Source: Salinibacterium amurskyense (GTDB taxonomy: Bacteria > Actinomycetota > Actinomycetes > Actinomycetales > Microbacteriaceae). Taken from it: a DNA stretch of 64,000 bases. Shown one piece after another: positions 35,274-44,027 of the stretch. Each line of letters begins with the position of its first letter. Positions within the stretch are counted from its first letter, which is position 1. A program made the position numbers and the translations under genes. The notes under the pieces were generated by a model that was not told where the DNA came from, made no database searches, and was given only the letters and a program-made list of their open reading frames with translations. The stretch spans positions 496,001 through 560,000 of the forward strand of contig NZ_PGFH01000002.1 of the NCBI RefSeq assembly GCF_002797685.1, written 5' to 3'.

Positions 35274-37490
35274 TCAGTGCGCTGACGAGCGCGTCACGTC
35301 CACCATCCAGGCGTAGTTGAAGGCACGCTCGCGCCAGGCGTCGTAGCGGCCGGAGACGCCGCCGTGGCCCGCCGCCATCTCGGTCTTGAGCAGAGCATCC
35401 GCGCCCACCTCACGCAGTCGAGCAACCCATTTGGCGGGCTCGACGTAGAGCACGCGGGTGTCGTTGAGCGAGGTCACCGCGAGGATGCGGGGGTAGTGCG
35501 TGTCGTGCACGTTCTCAATGGGGGAGTACGACTTCATGTAGTGATACACCTCCTCGTTGTGGAGGGGGTCGCCCCACTCATCCCACTCGATGACCGTCAG
35601 TGGCAGTGAGGGGTCGAGGATCGACGTGAGCGGGTCAACAAACGGAACAACCGCGAGGATGCCCGAGAAGAGTTGCGGGGCAAGGTTCGCGACGGCACCC
35701 ATGAGCAGGCCACCCGCGCTACCGCCCTCCGCAACGAGACGATCGCTCGACGTGACATCGATGTCGATGAGGTGACGGGCGCACGCGACAAAGTCGGTGA
35801 ACGTGTTGCGCTTATGGAGTTTCTTGCCGCCCTCGTACCACGTGCGACCCAGCTCACCACCACCGCGCACGTGCGCGACAGCGAACACCATGCCGCGGTC
35901 GAGCAGGCTCAGGCGGCCGACTGTGAAGCCCGGGTCGATGCTGATCTCGTACGAGCCATAGCCGTAGAGCACGGTCGGCGCCGGCGTTCCAGGCACCACG
36001 AGGTCGTTGCGGTAGACGAGCGAGATCGGCACCCGAGTGCCGTCGGACGCGGTGGCCCACTCCCGACGCTGCGTGTATAGTGCGGGTTCGAAGTGACCAA
36101 GCACCGGCTGCTGTTTACGCACGACCAGTTCGTTGTCATCCACGAGGTAGTCGTACACGATCGTCGGGGTGACGAAACTGCCATAGCTGAGACGGATGCT
36201 CGGCTGATTCCATTCGGGGTTGGAACTGAGGCCCACGGTGAAGAGTTCGTCGTCGAATTTCAGTTCGTGCGGGATGTCTTCGTAGCGTCCGCCATGCTTC
36301 GGAACGATCGCAATCGCCACGCGGGTGAGACCCTCGCGGCGGTACTCGATGGCCACAAAGTCCTTGAAGGCATCGACACCCTCGAGGCGCACGGCTTCAT
36401 TGTGGGGGAGGATCACGCGGCGCTCGCCGAGGGGATCGGCGGCGGCAACGCTCACGAGCTCGAAGTTGATCGCATCCTTGTTGTGCACAATCAGCAGTCG
36501 ATCTTGCGTGCCCACCACCACATGCTCAACGTCGTACTCGACGCCGACTTCGCGCGGCCACACAACCTCGAACTCACCGGTCGGATCGCTCGTGTCGAGC
36601 AGCCGCGTCTCACTCGTCAGGCGCGAGCCCGCTTCGATTGCCAGATATTTGCCACTGCGCGAACGGCCAACTCCCACCCAGAAACTTTCGTCCGGCTCAT
36701 GAAACACCTGAACCGCGGATGCCGCAGCCGTGCCCAACTCGTAGCGCCAGACGGTATCGGGGCGCCACGCATCATCCACCGTTGTATAGAAGACGTACTT
36801 GCCCGTGGCATCCAAGAGCGCGCCGCCCGCGGTGCCCGGAATCTCGTCCGGAAGGTCATCGGCGGAGCTGAAGCGGATGACAGCATCAGCGTCGGAAGCA
36901 TCAGCCGAACCAGCGCTCGCCACAGGCGCATCGCCAAGCTGGCGCACGCGCAACGTGTAACGTTCATCGCCCTCGATGTCGACACCGTAGAGCAGCAGCG
37001 TTCCGTCGTCGCTCAGCGAGAACGAGCCCAGGCTGAAGAAGTCGTGACCCTCGGCTTCAACGTTGTCGTCGAGGAGGATCTGCTCGCCGGGAAGGGTGGT
37101 GGGAACCGCGGCAGCATCAGCACCAGCGTCACCGGCAACAGGCTCGGCAATCGTCGGGGGAGTCCAGTCATCGTCGCCCGCAATTGGCGCGCGGCAATGG
37201 ATCGGGTACTGCTTGCCCTCTTCGGTGCGGCTGAAGTACCACCACTGGCCGCGGCGAACCGGAACGCTCAAGTCGGTCTCCTTCGTGCGGCCCTTGATCT
37301 CTTCGAAGATCTGCTCTTGCAGCACGCTGAGGTGACTCGTGCGCGCAGCGGTGAAGGCATTCTCGGCATGGAGGTGCGCGAGGGTCTCGGGGCTCTCTTT
37401 GTCGCGCATCCACTCGTAATTGTCGACGTAGTGGTCGCCATGCTGGAGGCGTTCCGTGGGAATCTTCGCGGCTTCAGGTGGGGTGAGCAT
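35274..37490 (-). CDS. ptrB: Oligopeptidase B (S9A serine peptidase)
   Basis: ATG 37490 gives 738 residues, beginning with the typical LTPPEAAKIPTERLQHGDHYVDNYEWMRD-type N-terminus. A seven-bladed propeller domain occupies about 70-440 and the alpha/beta hydrolase domain the rest. The catalytic triad is Ser in GGSAGG (near residue 589), Asp in SLNDTRV and His in AAGHGG. It cuts peptides after basic residues and cannot take large proteins. Frame extension upstream to 37685 would overlap the small zinc-ribbon gene and is not preferred. Confidence 0.93.
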   Translation of the reverse strand: MLTPPEAAKIPTERLQHGDHYVDNYEWMRDKESPETLAHLHAENAFTAARTSHLSVLQEQIFEEIKGRTKETDLSVPVRRGQWWYFSRTEEGKQYPIHCRAPIAGDDDWTPPTIAEPVAGDAGADAAAVPTTLPGEQILLDDNVEAEGHDFFSLGSFSLSDDGTLLLYGVDIEGDERYTLRVRQLGDAPVASAGSADASDADAVIRFSSADDLPDEIPGTAGGALLDATGKYVFYTTVDDAWRPDTVWRYELGTAAASAVQVFHEPDESFWVGVGRSRSGKYLAIEAGSRLTSETRLLDTSDPTGEFEVVWPREVGVEYDVEHVVVGTQDRLLIVHNKDAINFELVSVAAADPLGERRVILPHNEAVRLEGVDAFKDFVAIEYRREGLTRVAIAIVPKHGGRYEDIPHELKFDDELFTVGLSSNPEWNQPSIRLSYGSFVTPTIVYDYLVDDNELVVRKQQPVLGHFEPALYTQRREWATASDGTRVPISLVYRNDLVVPGTPAPTVLYGYGSYEISIDPGFTVGRLSLLDRGMVFAVAHVRGGGELGRTWYEGGKKLHKRNTFTDFVACARHLIDIDVTSSDRLVAEGGSAGGLLMGAVANLAPQLFSGILAVVPFVDPLTSILDPSLPLTVIEWDEWGDPLHNEEVYHYMKSYSPIENVHDTHYPRILAVTSLNDTRVLYVEPAKWVARLREVGADALLKTEMAAGHGGVSGRYDAWRERAFNYAWMVDVTRSSAH

Positions 37491-37560
37491 GCCTTCAGCG
37501 TATGCCCGATTTCTGCAGAGCAGGAGGGAAAACGAGAAGGAGCGGGAGTGGCGAGGGCGA

Positions 37561-37725
37561 TTACGCGACTGAGCGGTGACGCGCCTGCGGAGGCGAATCG
37601 TCTTCGCTGGCTTGCCGCGTGCCCCAGGAGGTGGCGCAGTGCGCGCAGCGGAACCAGTTGGTGCCCGAGCGCGCGTGGGCACCATAGATCGTGCACAGCG
37701 GGCATTCGTCCGTAGTGCTCGTCAT
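37561..37725 (-). CDS. Small zinc-ribbon protein, unknown function
   Basis: A 54-residue frame from ATG 37725 carries CPLC and, 15 residues later, CAHC, spaced as a treble-clef or zinc-ribbon site. The remainder is polar. Short, conserved-looking CxxC proteins of this kind are often missed. It is separated by 70 bp from ptrB and could be translated from the same mRNA. Function unknown. Confidence 0.5.
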   Translation of the reverse strand: MTSTTDECPLCTIYGAHARSGTNWFRCAHCATSWGTRQASEDDSPPQARHRSVA

Positions 37726-37897
37726 GGTTGGGCCTCGATCCCCGGTCGTGGAGTCGCTCAGTAGCGACGGTGCTCTCACATTATTGAGCATATTTCGGAA
37801 TTAAGCATCCCCTTGTTGTGGGCGGTACCGGTCGAGACTGCTCCCGCGTGTGCGGCTGCGAATGTCATCATTGAAGTTCCCCACGATCGGAGCTCGG

Positions 37898-38758
37898 ATG
37901 CCTCACCCCCTCGTCACCGCGAACGAACTAGACGCACTGCTCACCGCAGCCGAGTCGGGCGGAACCCCCGTGCGCGTTCTCGACGTGCGCTGGAGCCTTG
38001 GCGGGCCCGCCGGCCTGCCGCTCTACGAAGCCGGACACATCCGCGGTGCTGTCTACGTTGACCTCGATACCGAGCTTGCGCGTCACGGTGAACCGCACGA
38101 GGGGCGTCATCCACTGCCCGCGGTCGAGGAGTTTCAGGCCGCCGTGCGCCGCTGGGGAATCAACGACGGTGACGCTGTCGTCGTCTATGACGACTGGAAC
38201 AGCCTCGCCGCCTGCCGCGCCTGGTGGCTGCTGCGCTACATGGGCATTGAGAACGTGCAGGTGCTTGATGGCGCGCTTTCCGCGTGGGTGGCGGCCGGGC
38301 ATCCACTCGCCACCGGCACCGACGACTTGGCCGCAGTTGTTCCCGGCACCGCAACCCTCAGCGCGGGTAACGAGCCCGTTCTCGATGCGGATGACGCTGC
38401 CGCTCTAGCCGAAACCGGCGTGCTTCTCGATGCGCGGGCAGGCGAACGCTACCGCGGCGAGGTTGAACCGATCGATCCGCGAGCCGGTCACATTCCCGGG
38501 GCAATTAGCGCACCGACTTCGGGCAACCTCACTGGCGATGGCCAGTTCTTGGACGCCGAGACGCTGCGGGAGCGCTACGAAGCGCTCGGGGTGAGTGTCG
38601 ATCGTGCCGTCGGCGTGTACTGCGGTTCAGGCGTGACTGCTGCGCACAACGCGCTAGCGCTCACCGTCGCCGGTTTCCGTCCCGCACTCTTCCCCGGTTC
38701 GTGGTCGGCCTGGTCGAACCAGCCGGAGCGCCCAGTTGCTACCGGCGCAACTCCGTAG
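37898..38758 (+). CDS. Sulfurtransferase with two rhodanese domains (thiosulfate/3-mercaptopyruvate type)
   Basis: ATG 37898 (GGAG upstream) gives 286 residues; an earlier in-frame GTG lies at 37850. The N-terminal rhodanese domain is catalytically inactive. The C-terminal one has the active loop CGSGVTA with Cys242. The CGSGVTA sequence is typical of mercaptopyruvate-type enzymes. It transfers sulfane sulfur to cyanide or thiols in the cytoplasm. It ends at a strong terminator shared with the convergent permease gene. Confidence 0.9.
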   Translation: MPHPLVTANELDALLTAAESGGTPVRVLDVRWSLGGPAGLPLYEAGHIRGAVYVDLDTELARHGEPHEGRHPLPAVEEFQAAVRRWGINDGDAVVVYDDWNSLAACRAWWLLRYMGIENVQVLDGALSAWVAAGHPLATGTDDLAAVVPGTATLSAGNEPVLDADDAAALAETGVLLDARAGERYRGEVEPIDPRAGHIPGAISAPTSGNLTGDGQFLDAETLRERYEALGVSVDRAVGVYCGSGVTAAHNALALTVAGFRPALFPGSWSAWSNQPERPVATGATP

Positions 38759-38801
38759 CCGCGGCATCCACTCGAAGCACCGGCTTTACACCTCTTAACC
38801 A

Positions 38802-38840
38802 CGAAGGGCCCCAACACCATCACAGTGTTGGGGCCCTTCG
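38802..38840. terminator. Bidirectional terminator between rhodanese and permease genes
   Basis: A 16-bp perfect stem (38802-38817 with 38825-38840; CGAAGGGCCCCAACAC arm) and 7-nt loop lie between convergent stops at 38758 and 38850. Confidence 0.9.
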
Positions 38841-38849
38841 CTTGGTTAT

Positions 38850-40346
38850 TTAGGAGATGACGTCTTGCAGCAGTTCTTCGTTGAGGTTCTTGCGAACGAG
38901 CGAGACGACGTAGCCGATCACGAAAGCGATGAACGGCGACAGCACGAGGAACCAGCCGAAGGCGTTGAGGCCGAAGGCGGTCACCGTCGGATCGACTCCA
39001 GCGGCGAGCGTGAGGTCGCCGGCGAGCAGGCCGAAGCGTGACATCAGCAGGTACTCGGCGAGAACGAGACCAATGAAGGCCAGGATCGGCGCAATCATGG
39101 TGACAAAGATGTTCTCGGTTCCCTTGTTCTGAAGGAAGAAGCGGATGATCGCCACGCAGACGAGCGCTTCGATCAGCACGATTGCCACCACGGCGAGGCC
39201 ACTGAACCAGAAGAACATGTTGCCGATGGGGTCGAGCTGGAACGCAGCGAACAGCACAATCACAACACCGCTAATGATCGACACGATGATGGATGCACGA
39301 CCGGGGGCTCCGCGACCGTTCACGGTTCCCACCGAGCTCGCCAGCACGCCACCGCGGCCGAGGGCGAAGAGGTAGCGGCTTGCGGCGTTCTGGAACGCGA
39401 GCAGTCCGGCGAACAGGCTCGAGAGCACGAGGATGCTCATGAGCGTGGCGAGCCACGGTCCGACGTATTCGCTGGCCAGGGTGAAGAGCACAGCGGCCGG
39501 GTCTTCGAGACCGCCTGAGCGTTCGAGCGTCTGGTCGATCACGTTCGAGGCGCCCATGCCGGTGACGAGGGCGAAAGCGGTGAAGGCGAACAGCACGGTG
39601 ATGAGGCCAACAGCAAGGTAGGTAGCGCGCGGTACGGCACGCTTCGGGTTGACGCTCTCTTCGCCGTAGATGGCGGTTGCTTCGAAGCCGATGAAGGAGG
39701 CGAAGGCGAACGCGAACGCGATACCGGCGGAGCCTGCGAGGCCACCAGCGAGAATCAGGTCAGGGGAGAAGGAAGCGCCCCAGTTGAGGCCCTCGGGGCC
39801 ACCATCGGCGAGGATCGCCACGGCTGCGATGACAAGCACGGTGACTTCGGCGAGCATGAGTACACCGAGCAGCTTGGCGCCGACGTCAACGCGAGCAAGC
39901 GAGAGGCCGGTGACGACGAGCCACGCGAGAAGCGTCCAAGCCCACCACGGGAGAAGTCCGACCTGGCCGGCCATGACGCCACCGAAGAAGCCATAGATGG
40001 CGAGCTGGATGGTGAGGTAAGCGAGGATCGACACGAACGACGAGGCGATGCCGGCGTTGCGCCCGAGCCCACGGCCGACGTAGGCGAAGAAGGCGCCGGT
40101 ATTGGTGACGCGTTGGCTCATCGCAGCGTAGCCGACGCTGAACAGGAGAAGCACGATGCCGGCGAACAAGTACGCGCCGGGGGCTGCTGCACCGTTACCG
40201 AGAACGATGGCCACGGGCACCGCGCCAGTCATTCCGACCAGCGGTGCGGCGGCAGCCACAACAAAGAAGACGATTCCGATTACGCCGAGTCGCCCTTTGC
40301 GCAGGGTTCGATCGGGGCTTTCCTGGGATTTTTGGTCAAGCGCCAT
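38850..40346 (-). CDS. APC family amino acid/amine permease
   Basis: ATG 40346 (GAGGAG upstream) gives 498 residues with 12 predicted membrane segments. Helix 1 starts at about residue 25 (GIVFFVVAAAAPLVGMTG) and carries the unwound, substrate-binding pattern of APC transporters. It has the conserved FIGFEATAIYGEES in helix 6. It takes up amino acids or amines with a proton or by exchange. It is the import gene of the cluster and has a probable operator at 40378. Confidence 0.88.
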   Translation of the reverse strand: MALDQKSQESPDRTLRKGRLGVIGIVFFVVAAAAPLVGMTGAVPVAIVLGNGAAAPGAYLFAGIVLLLFSVGYAAMSQRVTNTGAFFAYVGRGLGRNAGIASSFVSILAYLTIQLAIYGFFGGVMAGQVGLLPWWAWTLLAWLVVTGLSLARVDVGAKLLGVLMLAEVTVLVIAAVAILADGGPEGLNWGASFSPDLILAGGLAGSAGIAFAFAFASFIGFEATAIYGEESVNPKRAVPRATYLAVGLITVLFAFTAFALVTGMGASNVIDQTLERSGGLEDPAAVLFTLASEYVGPWLATLMSILVLSSLFAGLLAFQNAASRYLFALGRGGVLASSVGTVNGRGAPGRASIIVSIISGVVIVLFAAFQLDPIGNMFFWFSGLAVVAIVLIEALVCVAIIRFFLQNKGTENIFVTMIAPILAFIGLVLAEYLLMSRFGLLAGDLTLAAGVDPTVTAFGLNAFGWFLVLSPFIAFVIGYVVSLVRKNLNEELLQDVIS

Positions 40347-40377
40347 AGTGAAACTCCTCGTTGAGTTCTGAATCAAT

Positions 40378-40395
40378 TCGTCCGTATCCGAACGA
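40378..40395. promoter_or_regulatory. Cluster palindrome A (permease side)
   Basis: TCGTCC-GTATCC-GAACGA is a palindrome with one arm mismatch, 32 bp from the permease start. It is one of five similar sites (see also 40453, 42784, 46690, 47378). Confidence 0.7.
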
Positions 40396-40452
40396 GTTGC
40401 GTTCAACAATGGCGAAGACAGGGTGTCTTAGTCAAGCGTTTTGAGAAATTCA

Positions 40453-40481
40453 TTCGGATACGAACCGTTTTGGGCTACACT
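40453..40481 (+). promoter_or_regulatory. Cluster palindrome B inside the promoter of the acetoacetate-decarboxylase-family gene
   Basis: TTCG-GATA-CGAA (40453-40464) is a perfect 12-bp palindrome. TTCGGA (40453-40458) is a plausible -35, and TACACT (40476-40481) a -10 at 17 bp. The ATG at 40489 is only 8 nt further on, so the mRNA may be leaderless. Confidence 0.65.
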
Positions 40482-40488
40482 CTGGCGC

Positions 40489-41298
40489 ATGACCGAACTC
40501 AATGGATTCCTTCCTCCACTCACTCCGCAAGGGTCAAGTTCGCTCGTGCCGAAGATGCCCTGGTACTACTCGGGAACGCTACTCACTGTCGAGTACTTGA
40601 CCGATCCAGCCAACGTACGTGCGATCCTTCCTGACGATATTGACCTCGCTCCCGAACAACCTGGCGCCGTTGCCATTGTCTGGGCCGACTGGCAGTCCTG
40701 CAGCACGGGCGGCCTCGAACTGCTCGACCCCGTACGCGCGCAGTACCTCGAAGCGTTCATGGTCGTGCGCTGCTCTCACAAGGGCATCGTCTACAGCCGC
40801 TGCGTCGCGATCTGGGTCAACAAAGACTTCGCCATCGGCCGCGGTTGGTTCCAGGGCTACCCCAAGAAGCTCGGCAACATCGCCGTTACGCGAGTCTTCA
40901 ACAAGGGAAAGGCCACCCCCAAGCTCGAGAACGGCGGCCAGTTCGGCGCCTCTATCGCGGCTTACGACCACCGCCTCGCTTCGGCAGTCGTCACGCTGCG
41001 CGAGCCTGCTGAAAGCAACGGTTTCGTCAACGGCCACAAAATGCTGCACAGCCGCTTCATGCCCTCCATCAGCAAGGATGCAGGAATGTCCCTCGACCAG
41101 CTCATCACGATGGGCGGCACCGACGTCGAGATCGGCGAGACCTGGAAGGGCGATGCTGAGCTTCACCTCGGTGACTCGCAGTGGGATGAGTTGCACTCGA
41201 TCCTGCCCGTGCAAGAGATTCTCGGCGGCTACTACCGCGAGATCGGAGTCACCTTCAACGGTGGCGAACTCGTAGAAGACCGCTCACAGGCGATCTAA
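40489..41298 (+). CDS. Acetoacetate decarboxylase family protein
   Basis: ATG 40489 gives 269 residues. The product matches the acetoacetate decarboxylase fold: PWYYSGT near the start, VRCSHKGI mid-protein with an acidic EAF, and GYPKKLG (Lys126/127) corresponding to the Schiff-base Lys motif. The Arg near the Tyr (SRCVAIW) also fits. Family members decarboxylate beta-keto acids or do aldol/dehydration chemistry. It diverges from the permease within one putative regulon, so I suggest it acts on a cluster intermediate. Its specific reaction is unknown. Confidence 0.85.
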   Translation: MTELNGFLPPLTPQGSSSLVPKMPWYYSGTLLTVEYLTDPANVRAILPDDIDLAPEQPGAVAIVWADWQSCSTGGLELLDPVRAQYLEAFMVVRCSHKGIVYSRCVAIWVNKDFAIGRGWFQGYPKKLGNIAVTRVFNKGKATPKLENGGQFGASIAAYDHRLASAVVTLREPAESNGFVNGHKMLHSRFMPSISKDAGMSLDQLITMGGTDVEIGETWKGDAELHLGDSQWDELHSILPVQEILGGYYREIGVTFNGGELVEDRSQAI

Positions 41299-41359
41299 GC
41301 GCCCGGCGGCGGCGGCATCCGCTCGCTGCCGCAGCCGACACCGCCGCTCATGGCGGCAT

Positions 41360-41400
41360 ACAGAAAAGCCCCGCCTATTCGTTCGGCGGGGCTTTTCTGT
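41360..41400. terminator. Bidirectional terminator between the acetoacetate-decarboxylase-family and GS-like genes
   Basis: A 16-bp perfect stem (41360-41375 with 41385-41400; core AAAAGCCCCGCC/GGCGGGGCTTTT) with a 9-nt loop lies between two convergent genes. Confidence 0.9.
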
Positions 41401-41419
41401 GTCGTCGACCGTTACCGGC

Positions 41420-42766
41420 TTAGTAGTCGGCGAAGTACTCGTCGATCTCCCACTGGCTCACGTCGCGGGTCGTCTTGTCGGCGACAGTATCTTCGTAGCG
41501 CATCACTTCGTCACGCTTCAGTACGCTGAAAACGTCGATGACGGTGCTGCCCATGGTCTCGCGCATGACGGTGTCGGCGTCAAGAGCGTCGAGGGCGGCG
41601 TTGAGGGTCATCGGCAAGATCGGTGCCGATTCGTCTTCGTAAGCCCAACCCTCGACCGCTGAGGGGGCCGTGAGCTTGCGCTTGATGCCATCGAGGCCAG
41701 CAGCCAGAGTGGATGCGATCAGCAGATACGGGTTCGCCGCCGGGTCGCCGAGGCGAACTTCCAGTCGCGTGCCCGCGCCGCGCTCGGGCGGTACCCGCAG
41801 CATCGCGCTGCGGTTATCGTGGCCCCAGTTGGCGCGGTACGGAGCCAAAGTGTCGGGGCCGAGGCGCTTGTAGGCATTGACGGTGGGGTTCGAGAGCGCT
41901 GCGAGTGAGCCAGCATGTTCGAGGATGCCGCCGATCATGTGGTTGGCCATCTCTGAGAGCCCAGAGCCGCCATCCGACATGATGTTGTTGCCGTCTTTGT
42001 CGACGACCGAGAAGTGCAGGTGGAATCCGCTGCCACCCTCGTCGTCCCAGGGTTTGCCCACGAAGAGGGCGTGCTTGCCGGTGCGAGCGACGATGTCGCG
42101 CACTGCGGTCTTGAAGAGGAAGGTGCGGTCAGCGGCATCCAGTGCCTCGCTGTGCCAGAGATTGATCTCGTACTGCGATGGGCTGAATTCGTGGTTGCCG
42201 GCGAAGACGCCGATGTCCATGCCGTCGAGCATGCGCATGAGGTTCAGAAACTCGCCGCCGGGATCGACGCTTTCGCCCGTCGTGTAGACGCGACCCGTGC
42301 GACTGAGGCTGCGACTCCAGCCGTTCTCGTCGTCGTAGTTGGCGATGTAGAACTCGAGCTCGGGGCCCACTGTCGGGGTGAGTCCGAGGGCAGCGTATTC
42401 GGCGATGACCTTCTGCAGTACTGAACGGGGTGCAATTTCGCTGACGCTGTGGTCGGGGTTGAAGGCGTCGCCGACGACGAGGGCAACTCCGGGTTCCCAC
42501 GGCATCATCGTGAGGGTGTTCGGGTCGATCTGAGTGAGAAGGTCGGGCAATCCAGACGACATGATGTCGTTTCCGTCGAGCACGTCGCCGCCGGTGGTGG
42601 TTACCCAGACGCCCTGGCAGAACAGGGGCGACTTCGCGCGGTGCAATTGGCTGACGAGGAGATCTTTGGAGCGGGTAATGCCCAGCACATCCGGAAAGAT
42701 CAGGCGCAGAACATCAATCCCTTTGGCCTGCAGGTCTGTCTGGAGTGCTGCTATGTCGAGAGTCAT
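41420..42766 (-). CDS. Glutamine-synthetase-like gamma-glutamyl-amide ligase
   Basis: ATG 42766 has a perfect GGAGGA. The 448-residue product keeps the GS catalytic fold: ELEFYI (metal Glu), NHEFSPSQYEI, GSGFHLHFS (substrate region), and NRSAMLRVP with REVRLGDPAANPYL at the C-terminal half. It lacks the adenylylation loop Tyr of a housekeeping GlnA and resembles PuuA/GlnA3-type ligases. These add an amine to the gamma-carboxyl of glutamate. It is divergent from a class I glutamine amidotransferase, which supports a ligase-hydrolase pair on an amine, as in aniline and polyamine catabolism. Confidence 0.85.
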   Translation of the reverse strand: MTLDIAALQTDLQAKGIDVLRLIFPDVLGITRSKDLLVSQLHRAKSPLFCQGVWVTTTGGDVLDGNDIMSSGLPDLLTQIDPNTLTMMPWEPGVALVVGDAFNPDHSVSEIAPRSVLQKVIAEYAALGLTPTVGPELEFYIANYDDENGWSRSLSRTGRVYTTGESVDPGGEFLNLMRMLDGMDIGVFAGNHEFSPSQYEINLWHSEALDAADRTFLFKTAVRDIVARTGKHALFVGKPWDDEGGSGFHLHFSVVDKDGNNIMSDGGSGLSEMANHMIGGILEHAGSLAALSNPTVNAYKRLGPDTLAPYRANWGHDNRSAMLRVPPERGAGTRLEVRLGDPAANPYLLIASTLAAGLDGIKRKLTAPSAVEGWAYEDESAPILPMTLNAALDALDADTVMRETMGSTVIDVFSVLKRDEVMRYEDTVADKTTRDVSQWEIDEYFADY

Positions 42767-42783
42767 TCTTCCTCCGAAAAATA

Positions 42784-42805
42784 AATCGTTCGGCACTGAA
42801 CGATT
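42784..42805. promoter_or_regulatory. Cluster palindrome C between the GS-like and amidotransferase genes
   Basis: AATCGTTC-GGCACT-GAACGATT: perfect 8-bp arms around a 6-bp centre, between two divergent starts (42766 and 42877). It can control both directions. Confidence 0.8.
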
Positions 42806-42876
42806 AGTGAGATACTAAGCCACATAGCGGTGTGGCTGTCCACTCATCGCGAGAAATTTACCTGAAAGGTACACAG

Positions 42877-43584
42877 ATGAGAGCCCTCTTGGTGCAACAC
42901 GATCACGTCACCGCCAGTGGCCCAGTGGGGGATCGCCTGCGGGAACGCGGCTTCGAAATCGACGAGATCATGGTTGTAACCGAAGAGAATTTCGAGAACC
43001 CGAACGTTGACTTTGAATTCCCGGATGTCACGGGCTACGACCTCGTCGTTCCGATGGGAGCCCCGTGGGGCGCCTGGGATGACGGCTGCATTGGCAACTG
43101 GTTGACTCCAGAGCTGGAGTGGGTGCGCTCCACCATCGAGGCGGACATCCCGGTGTTGGGCATCTGTTTTGGCGGCCAGCTCATCGCACGAGCGCTCGGC
43201 GGCACGGTTGCCCGCGGTGCGAAGTCGGAGATCGGTTGGACCGCCATTCATAGCGATGACACCTCGCTGGTCTCCAACGGTCCGTGGTTCCAGTTTCACT
43301 ACGACCAGTGGACGATGCCCGAAGGCGCCGTCGAGATCGCCCGCAACCCGGTGGCACCGCAAGCCTTCACGTATGGCCGCAGTCTCGCCGTGCAATTTCA
43401 TCCTGAGCTCAACACCGCGATTCTCGAGGGCTGGCTCGATCAGGGTGGCATCAACGAAGTGATCGAGAGCGGTCAAGACCCAGAAATCATGCTCGCGCAG
43501 ACCCGGGCAGAAGAGGGCGTGGCCGGAGAACGCACGGCGGCTCTCGTGGATGCCTTCCTCGACCGCGTAGCCAAGCTCGGCTAG
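42877..43584 (+). CDS. Class I glutamine-amidotransferase-like protein
   Basis: ATG 42877 (GAAAGG upstream) gives 235 residues. The triad is Cys in GICFGGQ, His in QFHPE and the Glu after it. There is no synthetase domain. Freestanding class I GATase domains such as PuuD and the aniline-pathway AtdA2 hydrolyse gamma-glutamyl amides. With the GS-like ligase it would form a two-step gamma-glutamylation/deglutamylation, or act in the reverse sense. The exact substrate is unknown. Confidence 0.82.
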   Translation: MRALLVQHDHVTASGPVGDRLRERGFEIDEIMVVTEENFENPNVDFEFPDVTGYDLVVPMGAPWGAWDDGCIGNWLTPELEWVRSTIEADIPVLGICFGGQLIARALGGTVARGAKSEIGWTAIHSDDTSLVSNGPWFQFHYDQWTMPEGAVEIARNPVAPQAFTYGRSLAVQFHPELNTAILEGWLDQGGINEVIESGQDPEIMLAQTRAEEGVAGERTAALVDAFLDRVAKLG

Positions 43585-43628
43585 CGAGCTACGTGCAGCC
43601 GAGCAGGCGAGGAGGCGAGCCGTGCAGC

Positions 43629-43964
43629 CTATTGAGCTTTCACCACCGTCAACAGAAATGCGCAGTCTTCGAGCGCATCCACCGCATGAACTTCAGCGGG
43701 AATCGGCATGAGGTCGCCGACCTTTCCATGCCACGACTGATCGCTGGTGCGCAGGGTGATGCTGCCCGTAAGAACTTGAAGGGTCGCTTCGCCGGGGCTT
43801 GAGTGCTCCGAGAGGCCTTCACCGGCCCGCAAAGCCATCACTGTCTGTCTGAGCTGGGCATCGCGCCCACCACATACCGTCACGGCGCTACGGCCGTTGT
43901 TCGAAGCGAGAGCGCTCGCCAGTTCCATTGCGGCAAGCTCGGTCAAAGAAACAGTGGTGTTCAT
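43629..43964 (-). CDS. Cupin-fold small protein
   Basis: ATG 43964 gives 111 residues with AAGGGCG upstream. The pattern MALRAGEGLSEHSSPGEATLQVLTGS...GDLMPIPAEVHAV is a cupin barrel. The first cupin motif has one His and one Glu, and the second His is present, so metal binding is possible. It is the third gene of the P450 operon (64 bp after the decarboxylase). Function in the pathway is unknown. Confidence 0.75.
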   Translation of the reverse strand: MNTTVSLTELAAMELASALASNNGRSAVTVCGGRDAQLRQTVMALRAGEGLSEHSSPGEATLQVLTGSITLRTSDQSWHGKVGDLMPIPAEVHAVDALEDCAFLLTVVKAQ

Positions 43965-44027
43965 CTCGTCACGCCCTTCGTGCACGGTCGGCGTCATCGC
44001 CGTGCAGCAAAGCTACCGCAGCGTGCC

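Noticed and set aside
37491-37685. A longer start for oligopeptidase B
   Set aside because: It is basic and low in complexity, overlaps the small zinc-ribbon gene in another frame, and the family begins near ATG 37490.
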